64,000 bases of DNA from Exiguobacterium algae. Lineage in GTDB: Bacteria; Bacillota; Bacilli; Exiguobacteriales; Exiguobacteriaceae. The notes below the pieces were generated by a model. The model saw only the letters and a list, made by a program, of their open reading frames with translations, was not told where the DNA came from and made no database searches. Position numbers and translations under genes: made by a program. The stretch spans positions 62,001-126,000 of the forward strand of contig NZ_JACSKZ010000003.1 in NCBI RefSeq assembly GCF_018617875.1, in the 5' to 3' direction. Below are positions 7,871 to 16,197 of this stretch, piece after piece (the first letter of the stretch is position 1; every line of letters begins with the position of its first letter).

Positions 7871-7916
7871 CGGAGTTCGTAACCTCCTCCGACATCAAAA
7901 CTATCGAAAAAGGAAG
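7871..7916 (+). promoter_or_regulatory. preQ1-I-like riboswitch leader of queCDEF
   Basis: Fits the small H-type pseudoknot of preQ1 class I aptamers: stem P1 CGGAG (7871-7875) / CTCCG (7887-7891), an 11-base loop starting TTCG, then an A-rich tail ACATCAAAACTAT and CGAA (7905-7908) that can pair with the loop TTCG to form P2, right before the Shine-Dalgarno AGGAAG. This position suggests control of translation start. It precedes the genes that make preQ1, the place where such aptamers are known. A GAGG-GTGA-CCTC mini-hairpin lies just upstream. Confidence 0.55.
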
Positions 7917-7921
7917 TGTGC

Positions 7922-8575
7922 ATGATGCAACACGAAAAAGCATTGGTCGTCTTCAGTGGCGGTCAAGACTCAACGACTTGCCTGTTTTGGGCAAAACAAC
8001 AATTCTCTCATGTGGAAGCCGTGACGTTCGCTTACGGGCAACGCCATGATGCGGAAATCGAGGTCGCAAAAGAGATTGCGGCTGAACTTGATGTCCCGCA
8101 CCACATCCTCGACCTGTCCCTACTTGGACAACTCACGTCAAATGCGCTTACAAGACATGATCTTGATATCGACAGCAAAAGCTCGGAACTCCCGAACACG
8201 TTCGTCGATGGACGCAACCATCTATTCTTATCCTTTGCGGCCGTGATGGCCAAACAACTCGGTATGCATCACATCGTCACTGGTGTATGTGAAACGGATT
8301 TTTCAGGTTACCCGGACTGCCGAGACCAATTCATCAAATCCTTGAATGTGACACTCAATCTGGCGATGGACTACCCATTCGTTATTGATACGCCTCTCAT
8401 GTGGCTTGATAAAAAAGAGACATGGGCGCTCGCCGACGAGCTCGGTGCATTCGACTATGTCAAAGAGCGTACACTCACATGCTATAACGGCGTCATCGGT
8501 TCAGGCTGTGGCGAATGCCCGGCATGCAAGCTACGTCAAAACGGTTTGACAGCTTATGAGGAGGTGCGCGTATGA
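7922..8575 (+). CDS. queC: 7-cyano-7-deazaguanine synthase QueC
   Basis: ATP-dependent ligase that turns 7-carboxy-7-deazaguanine plus ammonia into preQ0, in the cytosolic pathway to queuosine in tRNA wobble positions. 217 residues. PP-loop motif FSGGQDSTT at 11-19; zinc-binding cysteines near the C-terminus ([20 protein letters not shown]). Two adjacent ATGs (7922, 7925) follow the RBS AGGAAG; either can serve. First gene of queCDEF, with its stop overlapping the queD start as ATGA. Likely controlled by the preQ1-like leader. Confidence 0.95.
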   Translation: MMQHEKALVVFSGGQDSTTCLFWAKQQFSHVEAVTFAYGQRHDAEIEVAKEIAAELDVPHHILDLSLLGQLTSNALTRHDLDIDSKSSELPNTFVDGRNHLFLSFAAVMAKQLGMHHIVTGVCETDFSGYPDCRDQFIKSLNVTLNLAMDYPFVIDTPLMWLDKKETWALADELGAFDYVKERTLTCYNGVIGSGCGECPACKLRQNGLTAYEEVRV

Positions 8576-9030
8576 AACATACACCATTCCTCGCTCCGAC
8601 CAGTGTTGAAACGAAACAAGAAGGGTCGCTCATTTACTGCCCACATCGTGTCCAAATCGTCAAAGAAGTGACGTTCGATGCCGCGCATCACTTGTTCGAT
8701 TACGACGGCAAATGTCGTGCATTACATGGACATACGTATAAATTACAGATGGGTGTGAGCGGATTTCTCGACAATCGCGGGATGACGCTTGATTTCGGTG
8801 ATTTAAAAGCCATCTTCAAAGAAGAGTTGGAGCCTTATCTCGATCATCGATACTTGAACGAATCACTCCCGTATATGAATACAACTGCTGAAAACATGTG
8901 TTACTGGATTTTTGAACAACTCGCCAAACACCTTCCTGATGAGCGCGGTGTCCGCGTGGAATTCGTTCGTCTCTATGAGACACCGACTTCTTACGCCGAA
9001 TTCCGTCGTGAATGGTTGGTGGAATCGTGA
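8572..9030 (+). CDS. queD: 6-carboxy-5,6,7,8-tetrahydropterin synthase QueD
   Basis: Converts 7,8-dihydroneopterin triphosphate to 6-carboxytetrahydropterin, the first committed step toward preQ0. 152 residues of the PTPS fold. Zinc histidines: FDAAHH (36-40 region), LHGH (51-54); catalytic Cys48 in [12 protein letters not shown]. The remaining family signature LDFGDLK and LDHRYLNE follows. ATG overlaps the queC stop by four bases, with GAGGTG just before it; the end overlaps the queE start (GTGA). Confidence 0.95.
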   Translation: MKHTPFLAPTSVETKQEGSLIYCPHRVQIVKEVTFDAAHHLFDYDGKCRALHGHTYKLQMGVSGFLDNRGMTLDFGDLKAIFKEELEPYLDHRYLNESLPYMNTTAENMCYWIFEQLAKHLPDERGVRVEFVRLYETPTSYAEFRREWLVES

Positions 9031-9722
9031 AAATCCCAGTGTTAGAAGTGTTCGGTCCCACGTTCCAAGGGGAAGGACGCGCCATTGGACAAAAGACGAT
9101 GTTCGTCCGGACCGCCGGTTGCGATTATCGCTGTTCATGGTGTGACTCAGCTTTCACTTGGGACGGCTCTGAGAAGCCGGACATGTTGACGGCTGACGAG
9201 GTCATCACGCGTCTGGATGCGTTAGGTGCATATGACTACGTCACCATTTCCGGTGGCAACCCGCTCCTCATCGCCGCGATGCAGGACCTCGTTACGAAGC
9301 TGAAAGCACGTGGTGTCAAACTCGCAGTCGAAACACAAGGAAGCCGTTATCAGGACTGGCTCCAGTCAATCGATGACGTCACGCTCAGTCCTAAACCCCC
9401 TTCATCCGGAATGAAGACCGATTGGGAAAAGCTTGACGCGATTGTGGAAAAATTACGCCCGGAGCAGACGACGTTCAAAGTTGCCGTGTTTGACGAGGTC
9501 GATTTGGCCTACGCCAAAGAAGTGCAAGAGCGCTATAAACCCGACGTCATGTATTTGTCAGCCGGAAATCCAGAACCGGGAGCTGACGGTGATATCACCG
9601 ATGCGCAGCTCCGACGTTTGAAACAATTGTGGGAAGATGTCGCACGCGACCCGTCATGGCAGAGCGTTCGTGTCCTTCCCCAACTACACACATTACTGTA
9701 CGCCAACGAACGTGGCGTGTAA
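9027..9722 (+). CDS. queE: 7-carboxy-7-deazaguanine synthase QueE (radical SAM)
   Basis: Radical SAM enzyme that contracts the ring of carboxytetrahydropterin to 7-carboxy-7-deazaguanine. 231 residues. The 4Fe-4S cluster motif CDYRCSWC gives Cys32, Cys36, Cys39 (CX3CX2C); FGPTFQGEG precedes it, and TISGGNPLL marks the SAM-binding glycines. Start chosen at GTG 9027, which overlaps the queD stop as GTGA; an in-frame ATG at 9012 inside queD is possible. Third gene of the operon. Confidence 0.93.
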   Translation: MKIPVLEVFGPTFQGEGRAIGQKTMFVRTAGCDYRCSWCDSAFTWDGSEKPDMLTADEVITRLDALGAYDYVTISGGNPLLIAAMQDLVTKLKARGVKLAVETQGSRYQDWLQSIDDVTLSPKPPSSGMKTDWEKLDAIVEKLRPEQTTFKVAVFDEVDLAYAKEVQERYKPDVMYLSAGNPEPGADGDITDAQLRRLKQLWEDVARDPSWQSVRVLPQLHTLLYANERGV

Positions 9723-9735
9723 GGAGAGAATCACC

Positions 9736-10224
9736 ATGAGACCAGAAGACTTACAAGACCTTTCGTTACTTGGACAAAAAAGTGTCCCTTACATTTTTGA
9801 ATACACACCGGATGTTCTTGAGGCGTTCCCGAACCGTCACCCGGAGAACGACTACTTCGTGAAATTCAACGCACCGGAGTTTACGTCTCTTTGCCCGATC
9901 ACGAACCAACCGGACTTCGCGACGATCTATATCTCGTACATCCCGGATGAGAAACTCGTCGAATCGAAATCACTTAAACTGTATTTGTTCAGCTTCCGTA
10001 ACCACGGGGACTTCCACGAAAACTGTATTAACGTTATCGGAAAAGACCTCGTCAAATTGATGGAACCCCGGTACCTTGAAGTGTGGGGCAAATTCACGCC
10101 ACGCGGCGGGATCTCGATTGACCCATACTATAACTACGGGAAACCCGGTACAAAATATGAGAAGATGGCGGAACACCGTTTGTTCAACCACGACCTCTAC
10201 CCGGAAACAGTCGACAACCGATAA
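9736..10224 (+). CDS. queF: NADPH-dependent 7-cyano-7-deazaguanine reductase QueF
   Basis: Reduces preQ0 nitrile to preQ1 amine with NADPH, the last step before insertion into tRNA. 162 residues, single T-fold type (YkvM class). Catalytic Cys53 in [13 protein letters not shown] with Asp60; [15 protein letters not shown] holds the conserved QueF motif and HENC the substrate Glu. Start ATG 9736 follows AAGGAGAGAATCACC. Because its product is the ligand of preQ1 riboswitches, feedback on the whole operon is expected. A strong hairpin follows. Confidence 0.96.
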   Translation: MRPEDLQDLSLLGQKSVPYIFEYTPDVLEAFPNRHPENDYFVKFNAPEFTSLCPITNQPDFATIYISYIPDEKLVESKSLKLYLFSFRNHGDFHENCINVIGKDLVKLMEPRYLEVWGKFTPRGGISIDPYYNYGKPGTKYEKMAEHRLFNHDLYPETVDNR

Positions 10225-10225
10225 T

Positions 10226-10262
10226 GAAAAAGTAGGCTTCCTAAAAGGAGGCCTACTTTTTT
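10226..10262. terminator. Bidirectional terminator, queF / TVP38 gene
   Basis: AAAAAGTAGGCTTCC with GGAGGCCTACTTTTTT around a TAAAA loop. The right arm overlaps the last codons and stop of the convergent TVP38 gene. Confidence 0.85.
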
Positions 10263-10909
10263 TGAAAACGATGAACTTGTCGCTTAATTGGTTCACGAAA
10301 CACAGTCGCTACAAGCGTCAGTATAATAAACACCCCGAATGCAATCGCAATCATTCCCCAATCGCCGCTCGCAATACTGCTCCCGAGGAAGTTGTTGGCA
10401 AAAGCACCCGGTATCATCCCGACTACAGTCGCAAGCAGGTATGCAGGAAGACTTACTTTCGCAAGTCCTGAAGCGTAGCTGACCAAGTCAAAGTTGACGA
10501 GCGGAATCAATCGTAAAATCAGGACGTAAAAAAATCCATCTTCTTCGATTTTATGCTGGATTTTCTCATAATCACTCGACTCAAAATGACGAAGGAACCG
10601 ATCTCCAAAACGAATGGCGAGATAATAAGCTACGAGCGCGCTTAACGTGGCACCAATCACTGTATACACAACACCGGGCAAGGTTCCGAATGCCAACCCG
10701 CCGGCGACGGATAATACGGATGTCGGAAATAAAATTAACGGACGAACCGTGAACAACAGGATATAGACAAGCGGGGCAAGCCATCCAAACTGGATGATGT
10801 AATCCCGAATCTCACTTGGTCGTAAATCAATCCACTGATAGAGGAGTGTCGCCGTCCCGAAAACGAGTACAACGAGCGCAATCATCCATTGTGTCTTCCA
10901 TTTTTTCAT
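10253..10909 (-). CDS. TVP38/TMEM64 (VTT-domain) membrane protein
   Basis: 218-residue integral membrane protein with about five helices and the VTT/SNARE-associated DedA-like domain. Typical pieces: FGWLAPLVYILLFTVRPLILFPTSVLSVAGG, FGTLPGVVYTVIGATLSALVAYYLAIRFG with the re-entrant-loop region, and LRLIPLVNFDLVSYASGLAKV. Members are thought to be lipid scramblase/transporter-like; specific function here unknown. Start ATG with AAAGGAGGCAAGTCG upstream. Its 3' end lies inside the shared terminator, with the tail ending QKK. Confidence 0.85.
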   Translation of the reverse strand: MKKWKTQWMIALVVLVFGTATLLYQWIDLRPSEIRDYIIQFGWLAPLVYILLFTVRPLILFPTSVLSVAGGLAFGTLPGVVYTVIGATLSALVAYYLAIRFGDRFLRHFESSDYEKIQHKIEEDGFFYVLILRLIPLVNFDLVSYASGLAKVSLPAYLLATVVGMIPGAFANNFLGSSIASGDWGMIAIAFGVFIILTLVATVFREPIKRQVHRFQKK

Positions 10910-11027
10910 CGACTTGCCTCCTTTCTCTTACCTCCATTCTATTCCGAACTCACATGAAAGTAACGTTCAACTTTTTAAGACGGAATAGATGTGATACGGT
11001 TATGAAAAGCAGAAGGAGGAAGTCCAT

Positions 11028-11525
11028 ATGAACCTTGCAGATGCCAACACATTAAAACAGCTGCTCCATGAGCAGATTGATACATTAACCGAAGAAGTTG
11101 AACACGTCGCATTCATCCTGCTTGAATCCGGTGAGTCCCTTCCTACTATTCAATCCCGTTCACTACAAGACATCGAAATGGAGCTCGAGCGAGTACGCCT
11201 TGATTTACGACAGATTGACCGTTTGATTCAAGAAGCCAACTTGCGTGCCATCGTCGATACACATGACGGTCCGCTCCCTCTTGTTGAAGCCATCGAATTA
11301 TCTGTTCAATTACGCGTACAAGCACGCCTGTATAAAAAGTTGTCGCTACGTCCAAAGCGGGAGTTCATTCGCGGAGCAGAAATTGTCAAACATGCGCTAT
11401 ATGACCCTGAGCTTTACCGATTAAAAGCACAAGACATCGAAAAACGGGCCAATCAAATCGACCGTGCCATCCAGTCCGTCTATTGTCAGACAGAAATCGA
11501 CTTTGATGCGTCGCGCTATATGTAA
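11028..11525 (+). CDS. DIP1984-like coiled-coil protein
   Basis: 165 residues, mostly helical and charged, no signal peptide or membrane segment. The layout (MNLADANTLKQLLHEQI at the start; ELERVRLDLRQIDRLIQEAN in the middle; DPELYRLKAQDIEKRANQID near the end) resembles the DIP1984 family of unknown function, where a leading 'LAEAL..R..L' helix and an 'L..LI..IN.TN' helix are conserved. The match is by eye and partial. RBS AGAAGGAGGAAGTCCAT before ATG 11028. Stands alone before a strong terminator. Confidence 0.6.
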   Translation: MNLADANTLKQLLHEQIDTLTEEVEHVAFILLESGESLPTIQSRSLQDIEMELERVRLDLRQIDRLIQEANLRAIVDTHDGPLPLVEAIELSVQLRVQARLYKKLSLRPKREFIRGAEIVKHALYDPELYRLKAQDIEKRANQIDRAIQSVYCQTEIDFDASRYM

Positions 11526-11530
11526 GTATA

Positions 11531-11560
11531 AAAACGCGAAGGGAATTCCCTTCGCGTTTT
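11531..11560. terminator. Bidirectional terminator
   Basis: A 30-base perfect palindrome, AAAACGCGAAGGGAA and its complement, between convergent genes; it touches the stop codon of the minus-strand gene. Confidence 0.85.
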
Positions 11561-12026
11561 ATGTGTGGTGATGGTGATTATGGTGAATGTCATGATGGGC
11601 ATGCGTCGAATTCCGGCGTGGTGCCGGCTCATCCGCATACTTTTCTCCTTCGAGGATCCCGAGACGTTTATATTGGCGATCGACACGCTCTTTCGTCTCA
11701 TCCCGAACCGATTCGGATTCCATCACGAGGCGATAGCAGCCGAGGGCCACTCGGAACGGTTCCATGCGCGTGCGCTCGATTGAAAAGGAATCGACTCCAC
11801 GTAAATATTCTCCTAACCGTTCAGCCGTGTCGTCATCCGGGGCATCCGCGAGTTGTGAGGCAAACTGTTGCAAGTCTTTCAATGTATTCGATGTTTTCGA
11901 ATGATTTATGATCCCTTTCACGATGGCAAACACGATGATTCCGAAGATCGTCATGAAAAAAATCGGAAATACTGTGAAGACACCGTCAAAGAACAGGTCT
12001 CCGCCGAATCCAAATACGTTCATCAT
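11559..12026 (-). CDS. Single-pass membrane protein with histidine-rich tail
   Basis: 155 residues (or 154 from the second Met). One transmembrane helix near the N-terminus (about 17-40: FTVFPIFFMTIFGIIVFAIV), then a soluble domain of helical character, and a C-terminus packed with histidines (AHHDIHHNHHHHT). GGGGGAATAA lies before the ATG. The tail suggests binding of Zn, Ni, Co or Cu, but no family is recognised, and no metal transporter is next to it. Topology probably N-out with the His tail in the cytosol, which is inference. Confidence 0.7.
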   Translation of the reverse strand: MMNVFGFGGDLFFDGVFTVFPIFFMTIFGIIVFAIVKGIINHSKTSNTLKDLQQFASQLADAPDDDTAERLGEYLRGVDSFSIERTRMEPFRVALGCYRLVMESESVRDETKERVDRQYKRLGILEGEKYADEPAPRRNSTHAHHDIHHNHHHHT

Positions 12027-12082
12027 TTATTCCCCCTTTAACTACTGTACGTGTGCCCACTCAAAAAGTTTCAACCAAAAAA

Positions 12083-12107
12083 AGCCGCAATCTGAATGAT
12101 TACGGCT
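12083..12107 (-). terminator. Terminator of the minus-strand GNAT gene
   Basis: AGCCGCAATC / GATTACGGCT with one mismatch, followed on the minus strand by a long T-run. Confidence 0.75.
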
Positions 12108-12113
12108 CCCGGG

Positions 12114-12572
12114 TTAAGCGTTCAATTGTTTCTCCATCATAATACGTGGTTCACCGTCTTCAGTGTACGCACCCATAATGTCGTACCCGCACAGTAAGTT
12201 TAAAATGATGACACCCTTATTCGTATTGCGTGCTTTCGTCCGAATCGAATGGAACCCTTGGCTTTGCACCCATTCGAGTTGCGTGTCCATCAGCTTGCGA
12301 CCAATTCCGAACTTTTGGAAATCCGGATGGACCCCGCCGGCCCAGCTATAAAATCGATACGGTTCTGCCTCGTATCCAATTTTAAAGCCTACCAGTCGGT
12401 CCTCAGAAAATGCCAACAATACTAACGGGTTGGCGTGGCGGTACAGTCGTTCCTTGAAGCGAAGCTGATCGATGTCCCCATACAATGTCCGATACAGGTT
12501 AAAGAAATCTTCCTCAAACTCTTTAAATTGGGTCGTCACATCTTTCACGATAAATGAACTCGTCGTACTCAT
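12114..12572 (-). CDS. GNAT family N-acetyltransferase
   Basis: 152-residue cytosolic acetyltransferase. Acetyl-CoA loop: GVHPDFQKFGIGRKLMDTQLEW (about 83-104); preceding beta-strand LVGFKIGYEAEPYRFYSWAGGV; then FHSIRTKARNTNKGVIILNLLCGYDIMG. This last motif is typical of YuaI/YobR-like GNATs of Bacillales, substrate unknown. RBS AAAGGGGATGGAACG before the ATG. Lies downstream of trmH in the same orientation, 58 bases apart, and could be co-transcribed. Confidence 0.8.
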   Translation of the reverse strand: MSTTSSFIVKDVTTQFKEFEEDFFNLYRTLYGDIDQLRFKERLYRHANPLVLLAFSEDRLVGFKIGYEAEPYRFYSWAGGVHPDFQKFGIGRKLMDTQLEWVQSQGFHSIRTKARNTNKGVIILNLLCGYDIMGAYTEDGEPRIMMEKQLNA

Positions 12573-12630
12573 CGTTCCATCCCCTTTCAGTCCGTGAACA
12601 AAGATTCCGTACGTCTGTTCAATTCGCCAC

Positions 12631-13395
12631 TTACTTCAATTCTCCTGTTTCCCGTTTAAACGCATCGATCCCTTTTTGTTTATACATCCCGAGTGAGCGC
12701 TTCGGAAGGCTTTTTATCATCCAGTCTTTAAAAATTCGAGCTTGATCGTCAACCGGGAGACGATACCCTTCCGACACGATATGTCGCGCCCGTGTCGTCA
12801 CATCATATAACGAGATGGCTGCTGCGACCGAGATGTTCAAGCTTTGTACATATCCTTGCATCGGAATGACGAAATTTCCGTCCGCTTTAGCCAGTGCTGT
12901 GTCCGAGACACCGCTATGCTCATTTCCGAAAAGAAGGACGGTCGGCTTCGAGACATCGACGTCTTCGAGCGGGATCGCCTCTTCGCTGAGCGCAGTCGCA
13001 TACACTTGATAACCATCGGCTTTCAGGCGATCAATCGCTTCTTCAATCGAAGCGTGTTCCACGACATCGACCCAGCGGTCTGCGCTTTTGGCAATAATCG
13101 AATTGGGTTTAAATGGAGCACGTCCTTCAACCACATGCAACGTTTGAACACCGAATGCATCAGCCGAGCGCAGTACCGCCGATTGATTATGAGGATCATC
13201 GACCCCTTCAGTCAAAATCGTAATATGGTTCGTCCGGAGGTTTAGCACCTCATACATTCGCTTCACGCGATCCGGCATCAGCAATTCATATAACGGTCGA
13301 TCTTCAGGCTTTAATACGCCCGTTTGTAACAACTCTTCTACTAATTCAATTTGTTCTTCTTTCGTCAGTGCAGATGTGGTCTGTCTCCAACCCAT
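12631..13395 (-). CDS. trmH: tRNA (guanosine-18-2'-O)-methyltransferase TrmH
   Basis: SPOUT-class SAM-dependent enzyme that methylates the 2'-OH of G18 in the tRNA D-loop. 254 residues. Motif 1 DDPHNQSAVLRSADAFG with catalytic Arg; motif 2 VLLFGNEHSGVS; motif 3 FVIPMQGYVQSLNISVAAAISLYD, which forms the trefoil knot. The C-terminal extension DWMIKSLPKRSLGMYKQKG is typical of TrmH rather than TrmL or RlmB. ATG 13395 follows GGGAGCGAAAGCGA, an acceptable RBS. Confidence 0.88.
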   Translation of the reverse strand: MGWRQTTSALTKEEQIELVEELLQTGVLKPEDRPLYELLMPDRVKRMYEVLNLRTNHITILTEGVDDPHNQSAVLRSADAFGVQTLHVVEGRAPFKPNSIIAKSADRWVDVVEHASIEEAIDRLKADGYQVYATALSEEAIPLEDVDVSKPTVLLFGNEHSGVSDTALAKADGNFVIPMQGYVQSLNISVAAAISLYDVTTRARHIVSEGYRLPVDDQARIFKDWMIKSLPKRSLGMYKQKGIDAFKRETGELK

Positions 13396-13500
13396 TCGCT
13401 TTCGCTCCCTTCAACCTTACATATTGTAGCGAGATTCGATTCGACTGACAAGTTCGGGACGGAGCCTCGTCTAAACAATCAAGAAAAATAACGAAATCAA

Positions 13501-13558
13501 GGAAAACGGTTGCACAAATCCATGCAATCGATTACAATCATTCATGCAAGCGATTGCA
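13501..13558 (+). promoter_or_regulatory. Promoter with three cre-like sites at exact 22-base spacing
   Basis: Promoter TTGCAC (13510-13515), 17 bases, TACAAT (13533-13538). Three 14-base elements start at 13501 (GGAAAACGGTTGCA), 13523 (TGCAATCGATTACA) and 13545 (TGCAAGCGATTGCA). The last two match the CcpA cre pattern TGNAANCGNNNNCA at every fixed position; the first misses only its first base. The 22-base step is two helical turns, placing the sites on one DNA face over the -35, the -10 and the early transcript. Confidence 0.7.
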
Positions 13559-13614
13559 CTATTAGCAAAATAATAAACAGAGAAAACTCCCTTGGTAGGA
13601 AGGAAGCGTATAGC

Positions 13615-15243
13615 ATGAAAAAACTGATTTCATTTGATTTCTGGCAAAAACTCGGTAAGGCCTTGATGGTCGTCATCGCGGTCATGCCGGCTGCCGGTCT
13701 CATGATTTCGATTGGAAAACTAATCGGAATGTCTGCTGGAGACATCGGTATCTTTTTAACAACAGCTCGTATCGTCGAGGATTTAGGTTGGGGCATTATC
13801 GTCAACTTACATATCTTGTTCGCGGTCGCCATCGGGGGCTCGTGGGCTAAAGATCGCGCAGGCGGTGCATTCGCGGCACTTCTCGCGTTCATTTTGATCA
13901 ACCGTGTCACAGGTGCCATTTTCGGTGTGAATGGCGCGATGTTACAAGATCCTGAAGCAACGATTGAATCTCTCTTCGGTGCAAACCTCGTCGTTTCTGA
14001 TTACTTCACATCGGTTTTAGGGGCACCTGCTCTCAACATGGGTGTCTTTGTGGGAATCATCGCCGGTTTCCTTGGTGGCGCTTTATATAACCGTTACTAT
14101 AACTTTAACAAGTTGCCGAACGCACTCTCGTTCTTCAACGGGAAACGCTTCGTACCGTTCGTGGTCATCCTCGGTTCGGTCGTGGCTGCAATCGTGTTGT
14201 CGATTGTTTGGCCAACGATTCAAGGCGCACTCAACAGCTTCGGGGAATGGATTGCAACTTCACGCAACACGGCTCCTGTTCTTGCTCCATTCGTCTATGG
14301 TGCACTTGAGCGTCTACTCTTACCATTCGGTTTACACCACATGCTGACTGTCCCGATGAACTACACAGAGCTCGGTGGAACTTATACCATTTTGACTGGT
14401 GCCACTGCCGGTTCAGTCGTTGCGGGACAAGACCCGCTCTGGTTAGCTTGGGTAACGGATCTGGTCAACCTACGTGCGGCCGGTGATACAGCCGCCTACA
14501 ACGCGCTTTTGGCTGACGTGGTGCCTGCCCGCTTCAAAGTCGGACAAGTCATCCTTTCCTTTGCTGCTTTACTCGGTGCTGCTTACGCGATGTACCGTAA
14601 TGTCGATGAAGAGAAAAAAGCACAATACAAGCCGATGTTCTTGTCGGCGGGACTTGCCGTCTTCTTGACGGGCGTTACAGAACCAATCGAGTTCATGTTC
14701 ATGTTCGTTGCACCTGTCCTCTATGTCGTCTATGCCATCCTGACCGGGGTAGCATTCGCGCTTGCGGACCTCATCAACCTTCGTATTCACGCGTTTGGCG
14801 CCATCGAACTGTTGACTCGTGTCCCAATGATCATCAAAGCCGGGTTGCTTCAAGATTTGATCAACTTCTTACTCGTATCTGTCGCGTTCTTCTTCATCAA
14901 CTTCGGTGTCTTCCATTTCTTCATTAAAAAAATGAACCTGCCGACACCAGGACGAAACGGCAATTACATGGAAGAAGCTTCAGAAAAGACATCTGTTGTG
15001 GGCAATGATCAAGTGATGGGTATTATCGCGTTGCTCGGCGGGGAAGAGAATATCGAAGATGTGGATGCATGTATGACTCGCCTCCGTGTCACAGTAAAAG
15101 ATATTTCCCTCGTTTCGGATGAACAGGAATGGAAAAAGAACGGTGCAATGGGTCTTATTTTGAAAGACCGTGGCGTTCAAGCCATTTACGGACCAAAAGC
15201 TGACGTATTGAAATCGGATATTCAAGACGTCATCGGTGCATAA
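13615..15243 (+). CDS. PTS glucose/maltose-type permease, IICB
   Basis: Membrane sugar permease of the PTS glucose family: imports and phosphorylates a hexose or maltose using HPr-derived phosphate. 542 residues from ATG 13615 (RBS GGAAGGAAGCG). Order: IIC domain of about ten helices (residues 1-430; signatures NGKRFVPFVVI, LERLLLPFGLHHMLTVP, LTGVTEPIEFMF) then IIB (about 465-540) with the phosphorylated cysteine in EDVDACMTRLRVTVKD. No IIA domain, so a separate IIA is needed. The YTELGGTYTILTGA region resembles streptococcal MalT/PtsG-type permeases, hence glucose/maltose as best guess. Promoter bears a phased cre-like array. A terminator separates it from the next gene. Confidence 0.85.
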   Translation: MKKLISFDFWQKLGKALMVVIAVMPAAGLMISIGKLIGMSAGDIGIFLTTARIVEDLGWGIIVNLHILFAVAIGGSWAKDRAGGAFAALLAFILINRVTGAIFGVNGAMLQDPEATIESLFGANLVVSDYFTSVLGAPALNMGVFVGIIAGFLGGALYNRYYNFNKLPNALSFFNGKRFVPFVVILGSVVAAIVLSIVWPTIQGALNSFGEWIATSRNTAPVLAPFVYGALERLLLPFGLHHMLTVPMNYTELGGTYTILTGATAGSVVAGQDPLWLAWVTDLVNLRAAGDTAAYNALLADVVPARFKVGQVILSFAALLGAAYAMYRNVDEEKKAQYKPMFLSAGLAVFLTGVTEPIEFMFMFVAPVLYVVYAILTGVAFALADLINLRIHAFGAIELLTRVPMIIKAGLLQDLINFLLVSVAFFFINFGVFHFFIKKMNLPTPGRNGNYMEEASEKTSVVGNDQVMGIIALLGGEENIEDVDACMTRLRVTVKDISLVSDEQEWKKNGAMGLILKDRGVQAIYGPKADVLKSDIQDVIGA

Positions 15244-15248
15244 ATCTT

Positions 15249-15274
15249 CAGACCAACTCGCTCGAGTTGGTCTG
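15249..15274 (+). terminator. Terminator after the PTS gene
   Basis: CAGACCAACTC / GAGTTGGTCTG followed by TTTTCC. The next gene begins 20 bases on, so partial readthrough is likely. Confidence 0.75.
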
Positions 15275-15294
15275 TTTTCCAAAGGGGGATGCTC

Positions 15295-16086
15295 ATGAAT
15301 ATTTTGACGCTAAACTGCCATGCCTGGCTGGAAGACCGGCAGCAAGAAAAGATTGAATGGATCGTCGAGCGGATCGCGAGTGAGGAGTATGATTTGATTG
15401 CGCTTCAAGAGGTAAATCAGCATAAAGAGGCACCGATCCTTGAGAAAAACATTCGTGAAAACAACTTTGCACATGTGATTGTGGAACGTCTCAAACAACT
15501 CGGTCTGAATTATTATCTTTTCTGGGACTTCGCCCACTACGGATATGACATTTATGAAGAAGGGCTCGCGATTTTATCTCGGACGCCATTTCTGTCCACA
15601 GACTCTTTCTTTGTCTCAAAGACCTCGGACCCAACGAACTACAAATCACGGAAAATCGTCAAAGCCGTGGTAGAAGGACATGATTCACCGACTACCATCT
15701 ATTCCTGTCATCTAGGCTGGTGGCATGATCCGGAAGATCCTGCGAAGCATCAGCTGGATGAATTGATTCGACATGTCCAGGATGACGACCGCGCCCTGCT
15801 CTTAGGAGACTTCAATAATGATGCCTTCGTCCGCGGGGAAGGATATGATTATATGATTGAAAATGGCTTACAGGACTTGTTCCATCTTGCGACCGAACGT
15901 GAGGGCGATGCGACCGTACATGGTAAAATCGCAGGCTGGGATGAGAACAAAACAGCTTTGCGCATCGATTTAATGTTAACGAATGCCCCAGTCCATGTTT
16001 CCCGTCATGCGGTGGTGTTTGACGGTGAAAACGGCCCCGTCGTGTCAGACCATGCCGGTGTGGAAGCTACGATCTTTTGGCGCTGA
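15295..16086 (+). CDS. Endonuclease/exonuclease/phosphatase (EEP) family protein
   Basis: 263-residue cytosolic metal-dependent phosphodiesterase/phosphatase of the DNase I-like fold. Seen in order: ILTLNCHAW (Asn), DLIALQEVNQ (metal Glu), YSCHLGWW (His), LLLGDFNND (Asp/Asn) and the closing VVSDHAGVEA (Asp-His pair). No secretion signal. Start ATG 15295 (AAAGGGGGATGCTC before it); a GTG-free ATG six bases earlier is too close to the RBS. It follows the PTS permease by 51 bases, suggesting sugar- or sugar-phosphate-linked work, but the substrate cannot be read from the sequence. Confidence 0.82.
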   Translation: MNILTLNCHAWLEDRQQEKIEWIVERIASEEYDLIALQEVNQHKEAPILEKNIRENNFAHVIVERLKQLGLNYYLFWDFAHYGYDIYEEGLAILSRTPFLSTDSFFVSKTSDPTNYKSRKIVKAVVEGHDSPTTIYSCHLGWWHDPEDPAKHQLDELIRHVQDDDRALLLGDFNNDAFVRGEGYDYMIENGLQDLFHLATEREGDATVHGKIAGWDENKTALRIDLMLTNAPVHVSRHAVVFDGENGPVVSDHAGVEATIFWR

Positions 16087-16197
16087 CTTTCCTTTTTCTT
16101 TCAAGTTGAGAGAAAAAGGTTTTTCTTTTGCATGAAATCTTGTAACGTTATAAAGGACTGATGTCTAACCACTAAGTATTGAAAGAAGTGACTTGAC

